A DNA stretch of 64,000 nucleotides, from NCBI GenBank assembly GCA_052118425.1, contig JBQKHF010000013.1, one strand, 5' to 3'. Position numbers and translations under genes: made by a program. Position 1 is the first letter of the stretch; every line of letters begins with the position of its first letter. Below the pieces are notes generated by a model. The model worked only from the letters and a program-made list of their open reading frames with translations. It made no database searches and was not told where the DNA came from. The stretch comes from Roseburia_C sp900315735. Lineage in GTDB: Bacteria; Bacillota; Clostridia; Lachnospirales; Lachnospiraceae. Of the stretch, positions 35,618-44,700 are shown in pieces.

Positions 35618-35670
35618 AAGCCCCTATGGGATGAATTCTTCTATCAGACTTCTCCCATAGGGGCTTCGCT
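35618..35670 (+). terminator. Terminator after the LtaS-like gene
   Basis: Perfect 14-bp stem AAGCCCCTATGGGA/TCCCATAGGGGCTT (35,618-35,666) with a 21-base loop and a T-rich tail. It may also serve the converging CDF gene. Confidence 0.85.
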
Positions 35671-35701
35671 ATTTATTTTATATTGCTTATCCTATATTCC
35701 C

Positions 35702-36868
35702 TTATTTCACATAATTCTTATCTACATTGACAACAATATGATACTGTTCTCCCAGCTTTTCTTTCACCTGATGCTCCAGCTCTTTTAATACTGCATCATC
35801 ACTGGAACGATAGCCAAATGGAATCACTACATCAAAGATAAGATTGGTATGAGTCGGTCCCTGCACCATACGGAAATCATGCATGGTAAGCACTTCACCA
35901 ATATTCTTTAAAATACCAGCAACCGTCTCTTTTATTTCTGTCAGTTCCTTACTTCCGGTAATTACAGGATCCATATGTATCACAGCTTCACAATGCAGTT
36001 CCTTTTTTAGTTTCATTTCTACATTGTCAATCATATCATGTATTACAAGGATATTCATCTCTGCCGGAACCTCCGCATGAAGTGATACCATCAGACGACC
36101 CGGACCATAGTCATGCACCACCAGATCATGAATACCGATAATCATTTTTTCTTCCAGTACCAGGTCTTCAATCTCTTTTACAAACTCTTCCTCCGGTGGC
36201 TGTCCCAGCAATGGATTTAATGTCTCTTTTGCCGCATTAATTCCACCATATAAGATAAACAGTCCCACCGCTACACCACAATAACCATCAATATTGACCG
36301 ATGTAAATTCTGCAATCAATGTAGTAATTAAAACCACAGATGTGGTAATGCTGTCACTTAAACTATCCATGGCAGTTGCCCGCATAGCTGCTGAATTAAT
36401 CTTTTTTGCAATTCTTCTATTGTAGAAGGTCATATATAGCTTCACCGCAATGGATATCAAAAGAATCACGATAATTAATGCTGAGCACTCTGTTGCTTCC
36501 GGATGAAGAATTTTTCCAACAGAATCCTGTATCAGTTCTACCGCCATAATCAAAATAACCGCAGCAACTACAAGTCCGGAAACATATTCCATTCTTCCAT
36601 GTCCAAATGGATGCTCAGGATCCGGCTTTGCCGCTCCTAACTTAAAGCCCAGCAGCGTTACTATAGAGGAGCCTGCATCTGACAGGTTATTGAAAGCATC
36701 TGCGGTAATTGCGATGGATTTACTGATGGTTCCTGCAATAAATTTTCCTGTAAACAGTAATACATTTAGTAAAATGCCAACAATACCACATAAAGTACCG
36801 TAGGCAAGCCGTACCTTCTCCGGTTTGTCATCTTCCCGGATAAATATCCGGGCTAATAATGTTATCAT
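35702..36868 (-). CDS. Cation diffusion facilitator metal exporter
   Basis: Proton-coupled efflux of divalent metal (Zn, Fe, Mn or Co). Six membrane helices with the metal-site motifs ADAFNNLSDAGSSI (helix II) and HPFGHGRMEYV (between II and III), and an Asp in helix V (AMDSLSDSITT). A cytoplasmic ferredoxin-like domain runs over about 215-300. At 388 residues it is longer than FieF (300), carrying an extra C-terminal domain with FRMVQGPTHTNLIFDVVIP. Confidence 0.9.
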   Translation of the reverse strand: MITLLARIFIREDDKPEKVRLAYGTLCGIVGILLNVLLFTGKFIAGTISKSIAITADAFNNLSDAGSSIVTLLGFKLGAAKPDPEHPFGHGRMEYVSGLVVAAVILIMAVELIQDSVGKILHPEATECSALIIVILLISIAVKLYMTFYNRRIAKKINSAAMRATAMDSLSDSITTSVVLITTLIAEFTSVNIDGYCGVAVGLFILYGGINAAKETLNPLLGQPPEEEFVKEIEDLVLEEKMIIGIHDLVVHDYGPGRLMVSLHAEVPAEMNILVIHDMIDNVEMKLKKELHCEAVIHMDPVITGSKELTEIKETVAGILKNIGEVLTMHDFRMVQGPTHTNLIFDVVIPFGYRSSDDAVLKELEHQVKEKLGEQYHIVVNVDKNYVK

Positions 36869-36905
36869 AAATCTTCTCCTTTTTTGCTCCCTTATTCATT
36901 TTCCA

Positions 36906-37601
36906 CTAATTCAAGACTTTAAAATCCTTCAACGGCCAATACCGGAAAATTGCTTTTCCAAGTATCTTATCTTTCTTAACATATGTATTGGTCCAGTATC
37001 TTCCATCATAGGAATTATTTCGGTTATCTCCCATTACAAAATAACTGTCTTCCGGCACCTCAAAGGTATAAGGTCCCGTAGCTATTGTCCAGGTTTCCTT
37101 CAGATAATCCTCTTCTAAAAGTTCTCCGTTGACGTACACCTTGCCATTTTCTATTTTTACCGTATCTCCCGGACAGCCAATGACACGTTTTACATAGTTC
37201 TGGCTCTCATCATCCGGAAACTTAAAGATAATAATATCTCCACGTTCCGGCTCTGAAAACAGATACGCCCAGCGGAATCCAATCAGCTTATCTCCGGTCA
37301 TAATGGTATTCTCCATAGAACCGGATGGAATCTCTGCATTAATCAATACAAAGCGGTTTAAAAACATAGCAATCAGGACAGCTGCTACAATCGTAAGCAC
37401 CCAGCTTAGAAATTCTCCTGCTGCAGAAGCTGCATTCTTTCCATCAGAATTCTTTTTTCTCTTCCTGCCACTTCCGGTCTCTGCATTTCCGCCTTCCGGT
37501 TCTTCTAATTCTTCCCGGTAGTCCTCTGACTCTTCCGCTTCTTCGACATCCTCAAGGTCATCTATATATTCCAATTCTTCATTTCTTTCTTTTTTCTGCA
37601 T
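36906..37601 (-). CDS. lepB: Type I signal peptidase
   Basis: Removes signal peptides outside the membrane. One membrane helix lies at about 62-82 (LTIVAAVLIAMFLNRFVLI). The catalytic Ser is in PSGSMENTIMTGD near 94 and the general-base Lys in YVKRVIGCPGD near 135, with MGDNRNNSYDGRYW near 190. The 55-residue acidic N-terminal tail (Glu/Asp-rich) is unusual. It is the last clear host gene before the prophage. Confidence 0.95.
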   Translation of the reverse strand: MQKKERNEELEYIDDLEDVEEAEESEDYREELEEPEGGNAETGSGRKRKKNSDGKNAASAAGEFLSWVLTIVAAVLIAMFLNRFVLINAEIPSGSMENTIMTGDKLIGFRWAYLFSEPERGDIIIFKFPDDESQNYVKRVIGCPGDTVKIENGKVYVNGELLEEDYLKETWTIATGPYTFEVPEDSYFVMGDNRNNSYDGRYWTNTYVKKDKILGKAIFRYWPLKDFKVLN

Positions 37602-37711
37602 CGATATACTGCCTCCGGTCTCTTTTTCTTCCCGTTGTTCGTTCTATTATACTCCAAGCAGGAAAGAAATTCCACTGGAAATAAAGGTTTGGATGGGATG
37701 TGTATAAAACA

Positions 37712-37749
37712 AACCTCACACATTGCTGTTTCCAGCAATATGTGGGGTT
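37712..37749 (-). terminator. Terminator at the left prophage boundary
   Basis: AACC.CACA.ATTGCTG pairs with CAGCAAT.TGTG.GGTT around TTTC, with T-rich tails on the minus strand (TTTGTTTTAT). It would stop transcripts coming from the phage lysis genes before lepB. Confidence 0.75.
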
Positions 37750-38019
37750 ATTATTTTCTATGTGCTCAATGACATCCACTCGACTAAGATTCAAACTTCG
37801 TCTACGACTCGTTTTCATCAAGTCTCGGGATGGGCTTTCGCACTAACCTCATTCTTCGCTTACGCTCGAATTTGCTAAGTGCTCAATGCCTAGCAAACAC
37901 CCTGAGCAAGCATTGCTCTCGCTTAGGGTATATCTTATTTACTTACATGCACGCTATTTTGTAACCCACCAGTATACAGCCATTGTCAGACTATTTGGCT
38001 TTTCTCTCCCTATAATACA
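37750..38019. other. Structured intergenic region at the host/prophage junction
   Basis: No gene was found. A chain of small hairpins is visible: TTCGCTTACGCTCGAA (37,854-37,869), TTTGCTA/TAGCAAA (37,871-37,897) and ACCCTGAGC/GCTTAGGGT (37,899-37,929). GTGCTCAATG occurs twice (37,762 and 37,880), a candidate direct repeat. The attachment site should lie here, since lepB on one side is host and the amidase on the other is phage, but no right-hand copy is available to compare. Confidence 0.4.
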
Positions 38020-38793
38020 CTATTTTTCATACACCGATACATACTTACTCGCTGTTGTAATATATAACCCTGAAATGAGTTTATACATACTGCCGCCACC
38101 CACTTTAATAGGTCCTTCTGCAATTGTAAAGACTTCATTCTTTGCCACTCTTCCATAAACAGCACTACTATCCCAGCTTGGTGTTTTTCTGACTGCCAAA
38201 TTATCCACCAGTACTTTCACATACTTTTTCTTCTCCGGAAGTTGTACCGGTGCAACTGGCTTCGATTCAGCCGCTACATAATCAGATAAAGCGTATGCGA
38301 TTGCTCTGCATACCTCTTCAAACTTCTGTTCATACAGTGCTGCATCCGGATTATTCACAAAGCAAACCTCAATAAGCATTGCCTTCGCCTTTGTTTTACG
38401 GATAACATATAATCCGCTTCCGGCTTTTACTCCACGGTTAGTAAATCCAAGTGCTGCAATGTGTTCGCATACCTCTACAGCATCAGGATACTGTCTGCCC
38501 TTGTATGTATACACCTCTACTCCGTGTCCTGCTCTTGCAGCATCATTGTTGAAGTGAACACTGATAAAATAATCAAGGTCCGTTGCATTTGCCATTGCTA
38601 CTGCTTTCTGTAAATATGCTGCCTGTGTTGGTGCGGAATCTACTGTGCATGGTACCACCTGCACCCCCGCTGTTGTAAGAAGCTCTGTCAACCTGTTACA
38701 TACTCTTCTTGTTTCTGTACTCTCTGAAATAACTCCAATTGTTCCACTTCCTGCTCCAGAAAGTGTATGTCCTGCATTTAATCCAATTTTCAT
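38020..38793 (-). CDS. Phage endolysin: N-acetylmuramoyl-L-alanine amidase
   Basis: Cuts the amide bond between MurNAc and the stem peptide. The Amidase_3 domain (about 1-180) shows the zinc ligands in LNAGHT (His8), the STETRRV Glu, YFISVHFNND (His) and the catalytic LIEVCFVNN Glu. A C-terminal SH3-like domain (YVKVLVDNLAVRKTPSWDS...) binds the wall. It is the last gene of the phage late operon, after the holin and the Acb2/Tad1-like gene. Confidence 0.93.
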   Translation of the reverse strand: MKIGLNAGHTLSGAGSGTIGVISESTETRRVCNRLTELLTTAGVQVVPCTVDSAPTQAAYLQKAVAMANATDLDYFISVHFNNDAARAGHGVEVYTYKGRQYPDAVEVCEHIAALGFTNRGVKAGSGLYVIRKTKAKAMLIEVCFVNNPDAALYEQKFEEVCRAIAYALSDYVAAESKPVAPVQLPEKKKYVKVLVDNLAVRKTPSWDSSAVYGRVAKNEVFTIAEGPIKVGGGSMYKLISGLYITTASKYVSVYEK

Positions 38794-38811
38794 TTTATAT
38801 CCCTTCTTTCT

Positions 38812-39255
38812 TTAGTCTAAGTCAATTTTTTCCATAATGGCTCTCGTTTCAAGAACTGTCAGATACTCTTCCATTGCTCTAATCTGTATATTATATATAT
38901 TTCTTGGACAAGTAGGGGTAAAATTCAGTTCTCCGGCATCCCACTTTTTAAGCATTGCCTCTAATCCTTTGTATCTGATATCAAGCTGTTTGTATTCTGC
39001 TTTAAATCTCTCCTTATAGTCATTGCTCTGCATTAAAACAGATGTTGCCGGCAGTTTGCTTTCGTCATATTTCCGGTATGCATCTTCAAAGATTTCTTTA
39101 GGGGACCAGCTTTCATATCCATCCGGATATTTTACCAGATACCCTTCTTTCTTCGGGTTCTCATTTTCCGGTATTTTCCACCCACGGTAATTGTTATAAT
39201 CACCCAGGTTCATTTCCTTTGCTTCAATGATTTTTGTTCCCACATACTTTTTCAT
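38812..39255 (-). CDS. Candidate Acb2/Tad1-type anti-defence protein
   Basis: The 147 residues have two parts. Residues 1-60 (KKYVGTKIIEA..., then GYLVKYPDGYESWSPKEIF) match a small module that I recall from many phage proteins ahead of nucleotide-sponge domains. Residues about 77-147 form two helices: YKERFKAEYKQLDIRYKGL, a short turn, and IQIRAMEEYLTVLETRA. This follows the Acb2/Tad1 helical-hairpin pattern (Q..AM..Y...L..R). Those families bind and remove the second messengers of CBASS and Thoeris defence. The assignment comes from remembered motif patterns and was not searched. It lies two bases after the holin stop. Confidence 0.55.
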   Translation of the reverse strand: MKKYVGTKIIEAKEMNLGDYNNYRGWKIPENENPKKEGYLVKYPDGYESWSPKEIFEDAYRKYDESKLPATSVLMQSNDYKERFKAEYKQLDIRYKGLEAMLKKWDAGELNFTPTCPRNIYNIQIRAMEEYLTVLETRAIMEKIDLD

Positions 39256-39257
39256 CT

Positions 39258-39719
39258 CTATTCTTCCTCCTTCTCTTCTGTCTTTGCAACCTCTTCCACC
39301 TGTGATTTCAGATTTTTCAACAATGGGAGTAAAAACTGCGGAACCGGTGCACCTATATCCTTGATATTCTCCAGAATGCTGATGATTTCATTACATATAA
39401 TCCATATGGCTACTACGCACGCTATAAGAAATGTTATTGGCATTGTGATTCCGATTGTAGTAGCTGCATACTTAAGTAACTGGTCAACAATGGCTCCAAC
39501 CACTACCAGAAGCCACATGGAAATCTTCTTTGCAATTCCCCGAAATCCCTTATAGGAATCTACTCTCTGGTTACGATACTTTGATGCGAAAATACCTGTT
39601 GCATAGTCAATAATGTTGCATGCCACCAATAACAATACCGGTACATACAAGATGCCAAGTAGGGATGATAAGAATCCCGTTACTGCTGTTATGATTGCTT
39701 TGATTGTGTTGTTATTCAT
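39258..39719 (-). CDS. Phage holin (toxin secretion/phage lysis family)
   Basis: Small membrane protein that opens the membrane for the endolysin. The 153 residues have three to four hydrophobic helices (AVTGFLSSLLGILYVPVLLLVACNIIDYATG; AKKISMWLLVVVGAIVD; PITFLIACVVAIWIICN, each shorter than a full helix here) and a Lys/Glu-rich tail (EEVAKTEEKEEE). Its position beside the amidase gene supports the call. Its start overlaps the end of the fibre gene by eight bases. Confidence 0.9.
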   Translation of the reverse strand: MNNNTIKAIITAVTGFLSSLLGILYVPVLLLVACNIIDYATGIFASKYRNQRVDSYKGFRGIAKKISMWLLVVVGAIVDQLLKYAATTIGITMPITFLIACVVAIWIICNEIISILENIKDIGAPVPQFLLPLLKNLKSQVEEVAKTEEKEEE

Positions 39720-40749
39720 TTTCTTTTCCTCCTTCTTTGTTCATTGCTTCTTTCAATTTTTCAATTTCTTCCTGCTGTATCTGCACTATCTTAATAAGAT
39801 ATGGAACCAATTTCGAATAATCAATTGCTAATACCTTATTTCGAATTCCCTTCTCAGCATCAAACTCTTTCTCTGAATAGCCTTCCGGTACCGTCACGCA
39901 GGAAGGAATAATACCTAATGTATCTTCGGCAATTAAACCATGCTGATTTTTTTCACCACCGTATGCTTCAATGTAATCAAAATCTACCGGTTTTAATTGA
40001 AGAATCTTCTTTGCTTCCTCTTCTGACATATCTACAACGTTTTCCTTTACTAATTTAGAGGAAGGGTTTGTAAATGATGTACCATAAACAGGTGCATAAG
40101 AACTTCCACTCCAGTCTGCTTGACAATAAATTGCACTTCCTACTATTGCAGTTCCACCTCTTAATGCTCCAAATGTTCCATTCGATTGTATCCTTGCAAC
40201 TTGGCTACCACTTCCATTGCAAAACTGATGGATTCCACTGTTTGTTAAATAGTTAAAAGTTGAACTTGCATCAATTAAACGACTTGTATAATCTGCTGAA
40301 CTTCCACCATAGTGGAAATCAATAAATGGTACACCTGCCTGCCCAAATATCTCTATACAAGGTGGATTGTTTGGAAGATAATCGTGTGAATGCGGACTAG
40401 GTGGATATGTTGCAGGTTTGCCAGTTATTCCTTTCCATGTCGTACTTTTTGCCGTATCTGCAACTGCCGCACTGCTAACCGTCTGCTGCTTAATGTTATC
40501 TGTTGTAATTGCTTTTTTCTTAAAGTCTACAAGCTGTTTGGCAAGTGTACCCTCTTCATTTGGATTTTTTTCCCTTCCATCAAGTACATATCCTTCCTGC
40601 GTTATATTTTCTCTCTGTGTTATTTTATCGTTCGATATTTTATTTTGGTCTAAATCATAGATTCCCTCATCCATATGATTTAAATTTTCCGCTGATATCA
40701 GTGTGGTTTTATCTGGATAATTCTTCCAATTTATTTTTTCATACGCCAT
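39712..40749 (-). CDS. Phage tail fibre with S74 intramolecular chaperone
   Basis: Host-binding appendage. The N-terminus (YEKINWKNYPDKTTLISAENL) is a virion-attachment type, the middle is Ser/Gly-rich beta structure, and the last 110 residues form a Peptidase_S74 domain. Visible are the auto-cleavage region SSKLVKENVVDM (Ser/Lys near 240), HGLIAEDTLGIIP near 285 and a terminal coiled coil. The chaperone would trimerise the fibre and cut itself off. It is one base from the BppU gene and overlaps the holin gene. Confidence 0.85.
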   Translation of the reverse strand: MAYEKINWKNYPDKTTLISAENLNHMDEGIYDLDQNKISNDKITQRENITQEGYVLDGREKNPNEEGTLAKQLVDFKKKAITTDNIKQQTVSSAAVADTAKSTTWKGITGKPATYPPSPHSHDYLPNNPPCIEIFGQAGVPFIDFHYGGSSADYTSRLIDASSTFNYLTNSGIHQFCNGSGSQVARIQSNGTFGALRGGTAIVGSAIYCQADWSGSSYAPVYGTSFTNPSSKLVKENVVDMSEEEAKKILQLKPVDFDYIEAYGGEKNQHGLIAEDTLGIIPSCVTVPEGYSEKEFDAEKGIRNKVLAIDYSKLVPYLIKIVQIQQEEIEKLKEAMNKEGGKENE

Positions 40750-40750
40750 T

Positions 40751-41740
40751 TTATACTCCTTTCGGATAGCCTATCGAATCTATTACATTCTGAAGACTAT
40801 TAAATAATTCTAGTGTTTTTTCATAATAAACCTTTGCTGAGTTTTTATCTCCGGTAGCGTAATTTTTTGCTTCCGTTGCACTACTCGCTGCTCCTGTCGC
40901 ACTGCTTTCCGCTCCTGCGGCACTGTTCTTCGCTTCATCTGCATATCCACTAGCTTCTGTCGCACTGTTCGCTGCTCCTGTTGCACTGCTTGCCGCTCCT
41001 TTCGCACTGTTTGCCGCTTCCGTTGCACTTCCGGCCGCTCCTGCGGCACTGTTCGCTGCTCCTGTCGCACTGCTTGCCGCTCCTGCGGCACTGTTCTTCG
41101 CTTCATCTGCATATCCACTAGCTTCTGTTACTGACTGGTTTATTAAAGTTATTGCATCATCTGCCTGCTGCCTCAGTGTTTCCTGCATACCTGATATCTC
41201 ATTCTGATACTCCTCGAGAGCTGTTGCTTTCTCGGTAAATCCGCTTTCCATAGCAGATATATTCCTCTCTGCGTTCTCCGAAAGTGTCTTGTACTGTTCT
41301 GCCTGGTTGCAATAGTCTTCTGCCTGAGCAACCTGCTGCACCAATGATTTGTATTCATTTTGAGATTCAATGATATTCGGGTCCAGGATCTTGTTATATA
41401 CATAGATTACAAACTCCGGCGAAGTAATAACTGCCCCATCCTGCATAGACAGCTCTATCTGTCCAATACATTCGCCCAACACATTAATGGTCTGTGTCGT
41501 GACTTCGTACTGTATCTCAGAGCCATCTATTACACAATCGTTGTAGCAAACTTTACCATCTGGCTTCACGATGCTTACTGCCGCCACTAATACATCCGAC
41601 AAGTCGTATATCTTTCCGCTCTGCATAAGTGTAAAATGCAGGCTTCTTGTCTTTGTATCTCCCTGTCTTACAGAAATCCGGGGGCGTGTCCGTTCATGAT
41701 CCAGGTCAAGTCGCATATTATTTACGATATTATTTCTCAT
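40751..41740 (-). CDS. BppU-type baseplate/fibre protein with Ala-rich heptad repeats
   Basis: The first 110 residues (TRPRISVRQGDTKTRSLHFTL...IVKPDGKVCYNDCVI) match the N-terminal domain of phage BppU baseplate proteins. A coiled coil follows, then about twelve 7-residue repeats of the pattern GAASSAT, EAANSAK, GAANSAT (about residues 210-295). It probably forms a trimeric stalk linking the tail to the S74 fibre. A short C-terminal tail ends VIDSIGYPKGV. The repeat count may vary. Confidence 0.8.
   Translation of the reverse strand: MRNNIVNNMRLDLDHERTRPRISVRQGDTKTRSLHFTLMQSGKIYDLSDVLVAAVSIVKPDGKVCYNDCVIDGSEIQYEVTTQTINVLGECIGQIELSMQDGAVITSPEFVIYVYNKILDPNIIESQNEYKSLVQQVAQAEDYCNQAEQYKTLSENAERNISAMESGFTEKATALEEYQNEISGMQETLRQQADDAITLINQSVTEASGYADEAKNSAAGAASSATGAANSAAGAAGSATEAANSAKGAASSATGAANSATEASGYADEAKNSAAGAESSATGAASSATEAKNYATGDKNSAKVYYEKTLELFNSLQNVIDSIGYPKGV
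40855..41130. repeat. 21-bp tandem repeats in the BppU gene, with a longer duplicated block
   Basis: About a dozen 21-base units code for the heptads. A longer block containing TTCTTCGCTTCATCTGCATA and GCTTCTGT occurs twice (near 40,930 and 41,095), each encoding EASGYADEAKNSAA. The block copies are nearly identical, so recombination could change the stalk length. Confidence 0.85.
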
Positions 41741-41765
41741 AGATAACCTCCTTCGCCCTCATTAT

Positions 41766-41798
41766 ATAAAAAAGAAATAGGGGATTTCTCCCCTATTT
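41766..41798 (-). terminator. Terminator overlapping the end of the giant protein gene
   Basis: AAATAGGGG (41,775-41,783) pairs with CCCCTATTT (41,790-41,798), followed on the minus strand by CTTTTTTATA. The stem includes the giant gene's stop codon. It may lower expression of the fibre and lysis genes downstream. Confidence 0.75.
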
Positions 41799-44700
41799 CG
41801 TCTTCTTTTTTGACCATTCTTCGATTTTTTTATTTGCTTCTGCATTCGTATATCCAAGGTGCATATAGATTGAGATAAGCAGGTTCTTCATATCAGCATA
41901 TTTACCTTTTTCCTTTGCCTTAAGGTATTTCTTTTTATATTCTCTTGTTACAACTCCACTGATATCTTTATTTTCTTTCCCGCCTTTACTTTTTGCTTCA
42001 CTTATGTAGTCAAAGATAGCCTCTCTGTCTGCTCCCTTGTTTATAGAATTGTCAATTGCATCATATAGCCTCTGATATGTTTCACCGTAGTTCCATTCTT
42101 CCAGGGTGCACCATATCTCCTCATCACTCTGTCCAGCTTTCTCTCTAAGGAACTTCTTGGCTTCTTTCTCTGATATATCTCCAGCAAGATAACCATCCTT
42201 CATCTCTTTTTTCACCTTGGATGTAATTTCTTTTTTCTCCAGTCCCTTTTCTTTCAGTTCACCTTCTATCTCTTTATATGCTGCGTTATCTCCGGAAAGG
42301 TATGCATCCAGCATTCTCTCATACTGCCTGCTATTCTTTCTCTTGATTCCTCCCAGATATTTTCCTGTGGTGGTATTATAAATAGCTTTGAAATCTCTCT
42401 CCACATTGTAAATTGGAATCCCCGTTACAGAAGAAATTCCGCTCATTAATGACTCAGCCGCTTCTAACCAGGTATGGTTTTCTCTGTAGTCTGCATCTGT
42501 CGCATATTTCTGCACATTCCTTACTCCGGCAAACAGTTTTGACAGCCCCTGCATATCCAGTCTGTTTACATCATATCCCTGTACTATAGAAAGGATATCC
42601 TTAAGATACGGTATCAGCTGAATCGGATTCAGGTTATCTATTACATTATCCTTATAAGCAGCGAGCCATCTCTCCCCGTATGTAGTATCATCATCCTTCT
42701 TATTTCTGAATGCATCCATCAAAGACTGTGCTGCAGCATTCACAACATTTGTAATAATATAGGCTTTCAAAGTCTGTTTAAAGAATCTTTTACTTCCGGC
42801 ATTCCATTTACCCGGCATCTCATACCAATCTCTTAATGCATTTGCCAGCATATTGTAAGACTTCGTAGGCTCTGCCATGAATGACGTTGCCATTTTATGT
42901 AAGCCATTGTTACTTCGCATAATCTGTGACCGATGTAGTACTGAGTCTACTACCTGTGTCTGGTCGATAAGTTCATCGTATCTGTCTACACATAAATCTG
43001 TAAACTCTTTGGAATTTATGTCTATATCCGGATGCAGCGCCTTTGTTTCCTGTTTTACTGCATTCCACAGTACGCCCCATGTAACATCATCTGCTTTCTG
43101 TGCAAGAATCATGGTTCCTTCCTGCAATCCCTCTTTAAAGGTGTGCTGGTCCGTAATAACCTCTTTCATAGACTGACCAATTGATGTTTCAAAATATCCC
43201 CAGGACTTCCACTTTGCAATAGGTGCTTTTTCCTGCACCTCATGCACAGCCGGTTTCATGGTCAGTGCTTTCAAAAGATACTTGGAATCCATCACTGCCA
43301 TTGCACGGAAATAAGCTGTTGGCTGCTGTATTGCTACCCTGATATTCGCTGCTACAGATGCAGCTTTCATATTTCCAACCAGTTCATCCACAAACTTGAC
43401 CTGGACATCTCCTGTTCCTTCTGCGTTAATATCCTTCACCAGCTTTTTAAAGTACTCCTGGTATTCTTTTCCGTAAGCCCTTTCTATCTGTGCCTTAACA
43501 GATGTCTTGGAATTCAGAATATCCAGCACTTCATCCTCTGACATATGTTCATCCAGTCCTGCTTTTTGTCTGTAATTAAACCACTTCATAGCATCTGACA
43601 ATGCCGCTGTATAGCTTCCGTAACTCGCCATATCTGTTACATGCTTTGTAAATACATCAAAGATATCATCCACCACGATAGCATTTCTCGCATTTTTCAT
43701 GGTTTTCTTGGTAAATCCCTGATTCTTTACTCCCCAGTATGAAGTCTGGTCCTTTGTATCTACAGTATTTCCGGATGTCTTGATAGGATAATAATGCTGT
43801 CCGCCGAATCTTCTGTATCCATACATCTGCATTGTGGTAGCATTACCCCATGCGGAGCATCTATTCTGCATAAACTGCTGCATGGAATCCGCTACTTTCT
43901 TCTGCTCCGGAGTAAGCTCCTCACATATCTTCCCTACCTCATATTCAGTAAGCCGGATTCCCTCGGAATTTCGATATACCTTTGTTCCAGCTTTGGTTGT
44001 TGTTATTACTCCACCATACTTGATATGTTCTTTTGCCTGCTCTCTGTTCTTAAGTTCATACAGCCCCATCATCTGTGCTGTTGTCATCCGCAACTTTTTA
44101 TTGCCAAAATCAAACTCATGAACTTCCGCATCCCTTCCGGTCCACTTCTTCATTTCAGACTTTAACTGTTTTTCGGTAAGTCCACATTCCTCGGCAATCT
44201 TTCCAAACTGAGACTGCATATAATCCTGTGCTTCTGCAATCTTTTCTGTTCTGGTATTCAGTCCCTTACGCAATCCTTTATAGATACTAAGTGCAGAATA
44301 TCCCATTCTGTAGAAGTATGACCTTGGGTCCAGCATATTGGCATCCAGCATATTTTCTGCTTTGTTAATTGCCTTTCCCCTTAATGTATCATTATTCCAT
44401 ACTTTCTTATCCTTCTTGGTTTTCAGTTCTTCAATCGTGTTGTCTCCAAGTTCTTCCACATTCTGTGCACGTTCATTTACATATAACTGGTTTACGCTGG
44501 TAATGGCTCTCTTTAATCCGGATACCAGTCTGTCCAGATATCTCAGACCATTCATATCCATGTCCGAAATTCGTACACCCTCATTATTGTTCAGAAAGTC
44601 TGAAATATCATCTAGCAGTGAGCTTGTCTTCCTGTCTCCTGAATTGCCATCCATAAGAGCATTATAGATATCCTCATACTCTCCGGCAATGGCTTCTCTC

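Noticed and set aside
37579..37821. 80-residue minus-strand ORF at the prophage boundary
   Set aside because: It spans a terminator hairpin and overlaps the lepB start; no ribosome binding site and no domain.
37760..37850. tRNA gene as attachment site
   Set aside because: A GATTCAAAC-like string recalls a T-loop, but no cloverleaf with acceptor stem and anticodon arm could be drawn.
40810..41118. Minus-strand ORF with Arg/Gln/Glu repeats
   Set aside because: It is another frame of the 21-bp heptad repeats in the BppU gene, produced by their periodic sequence.
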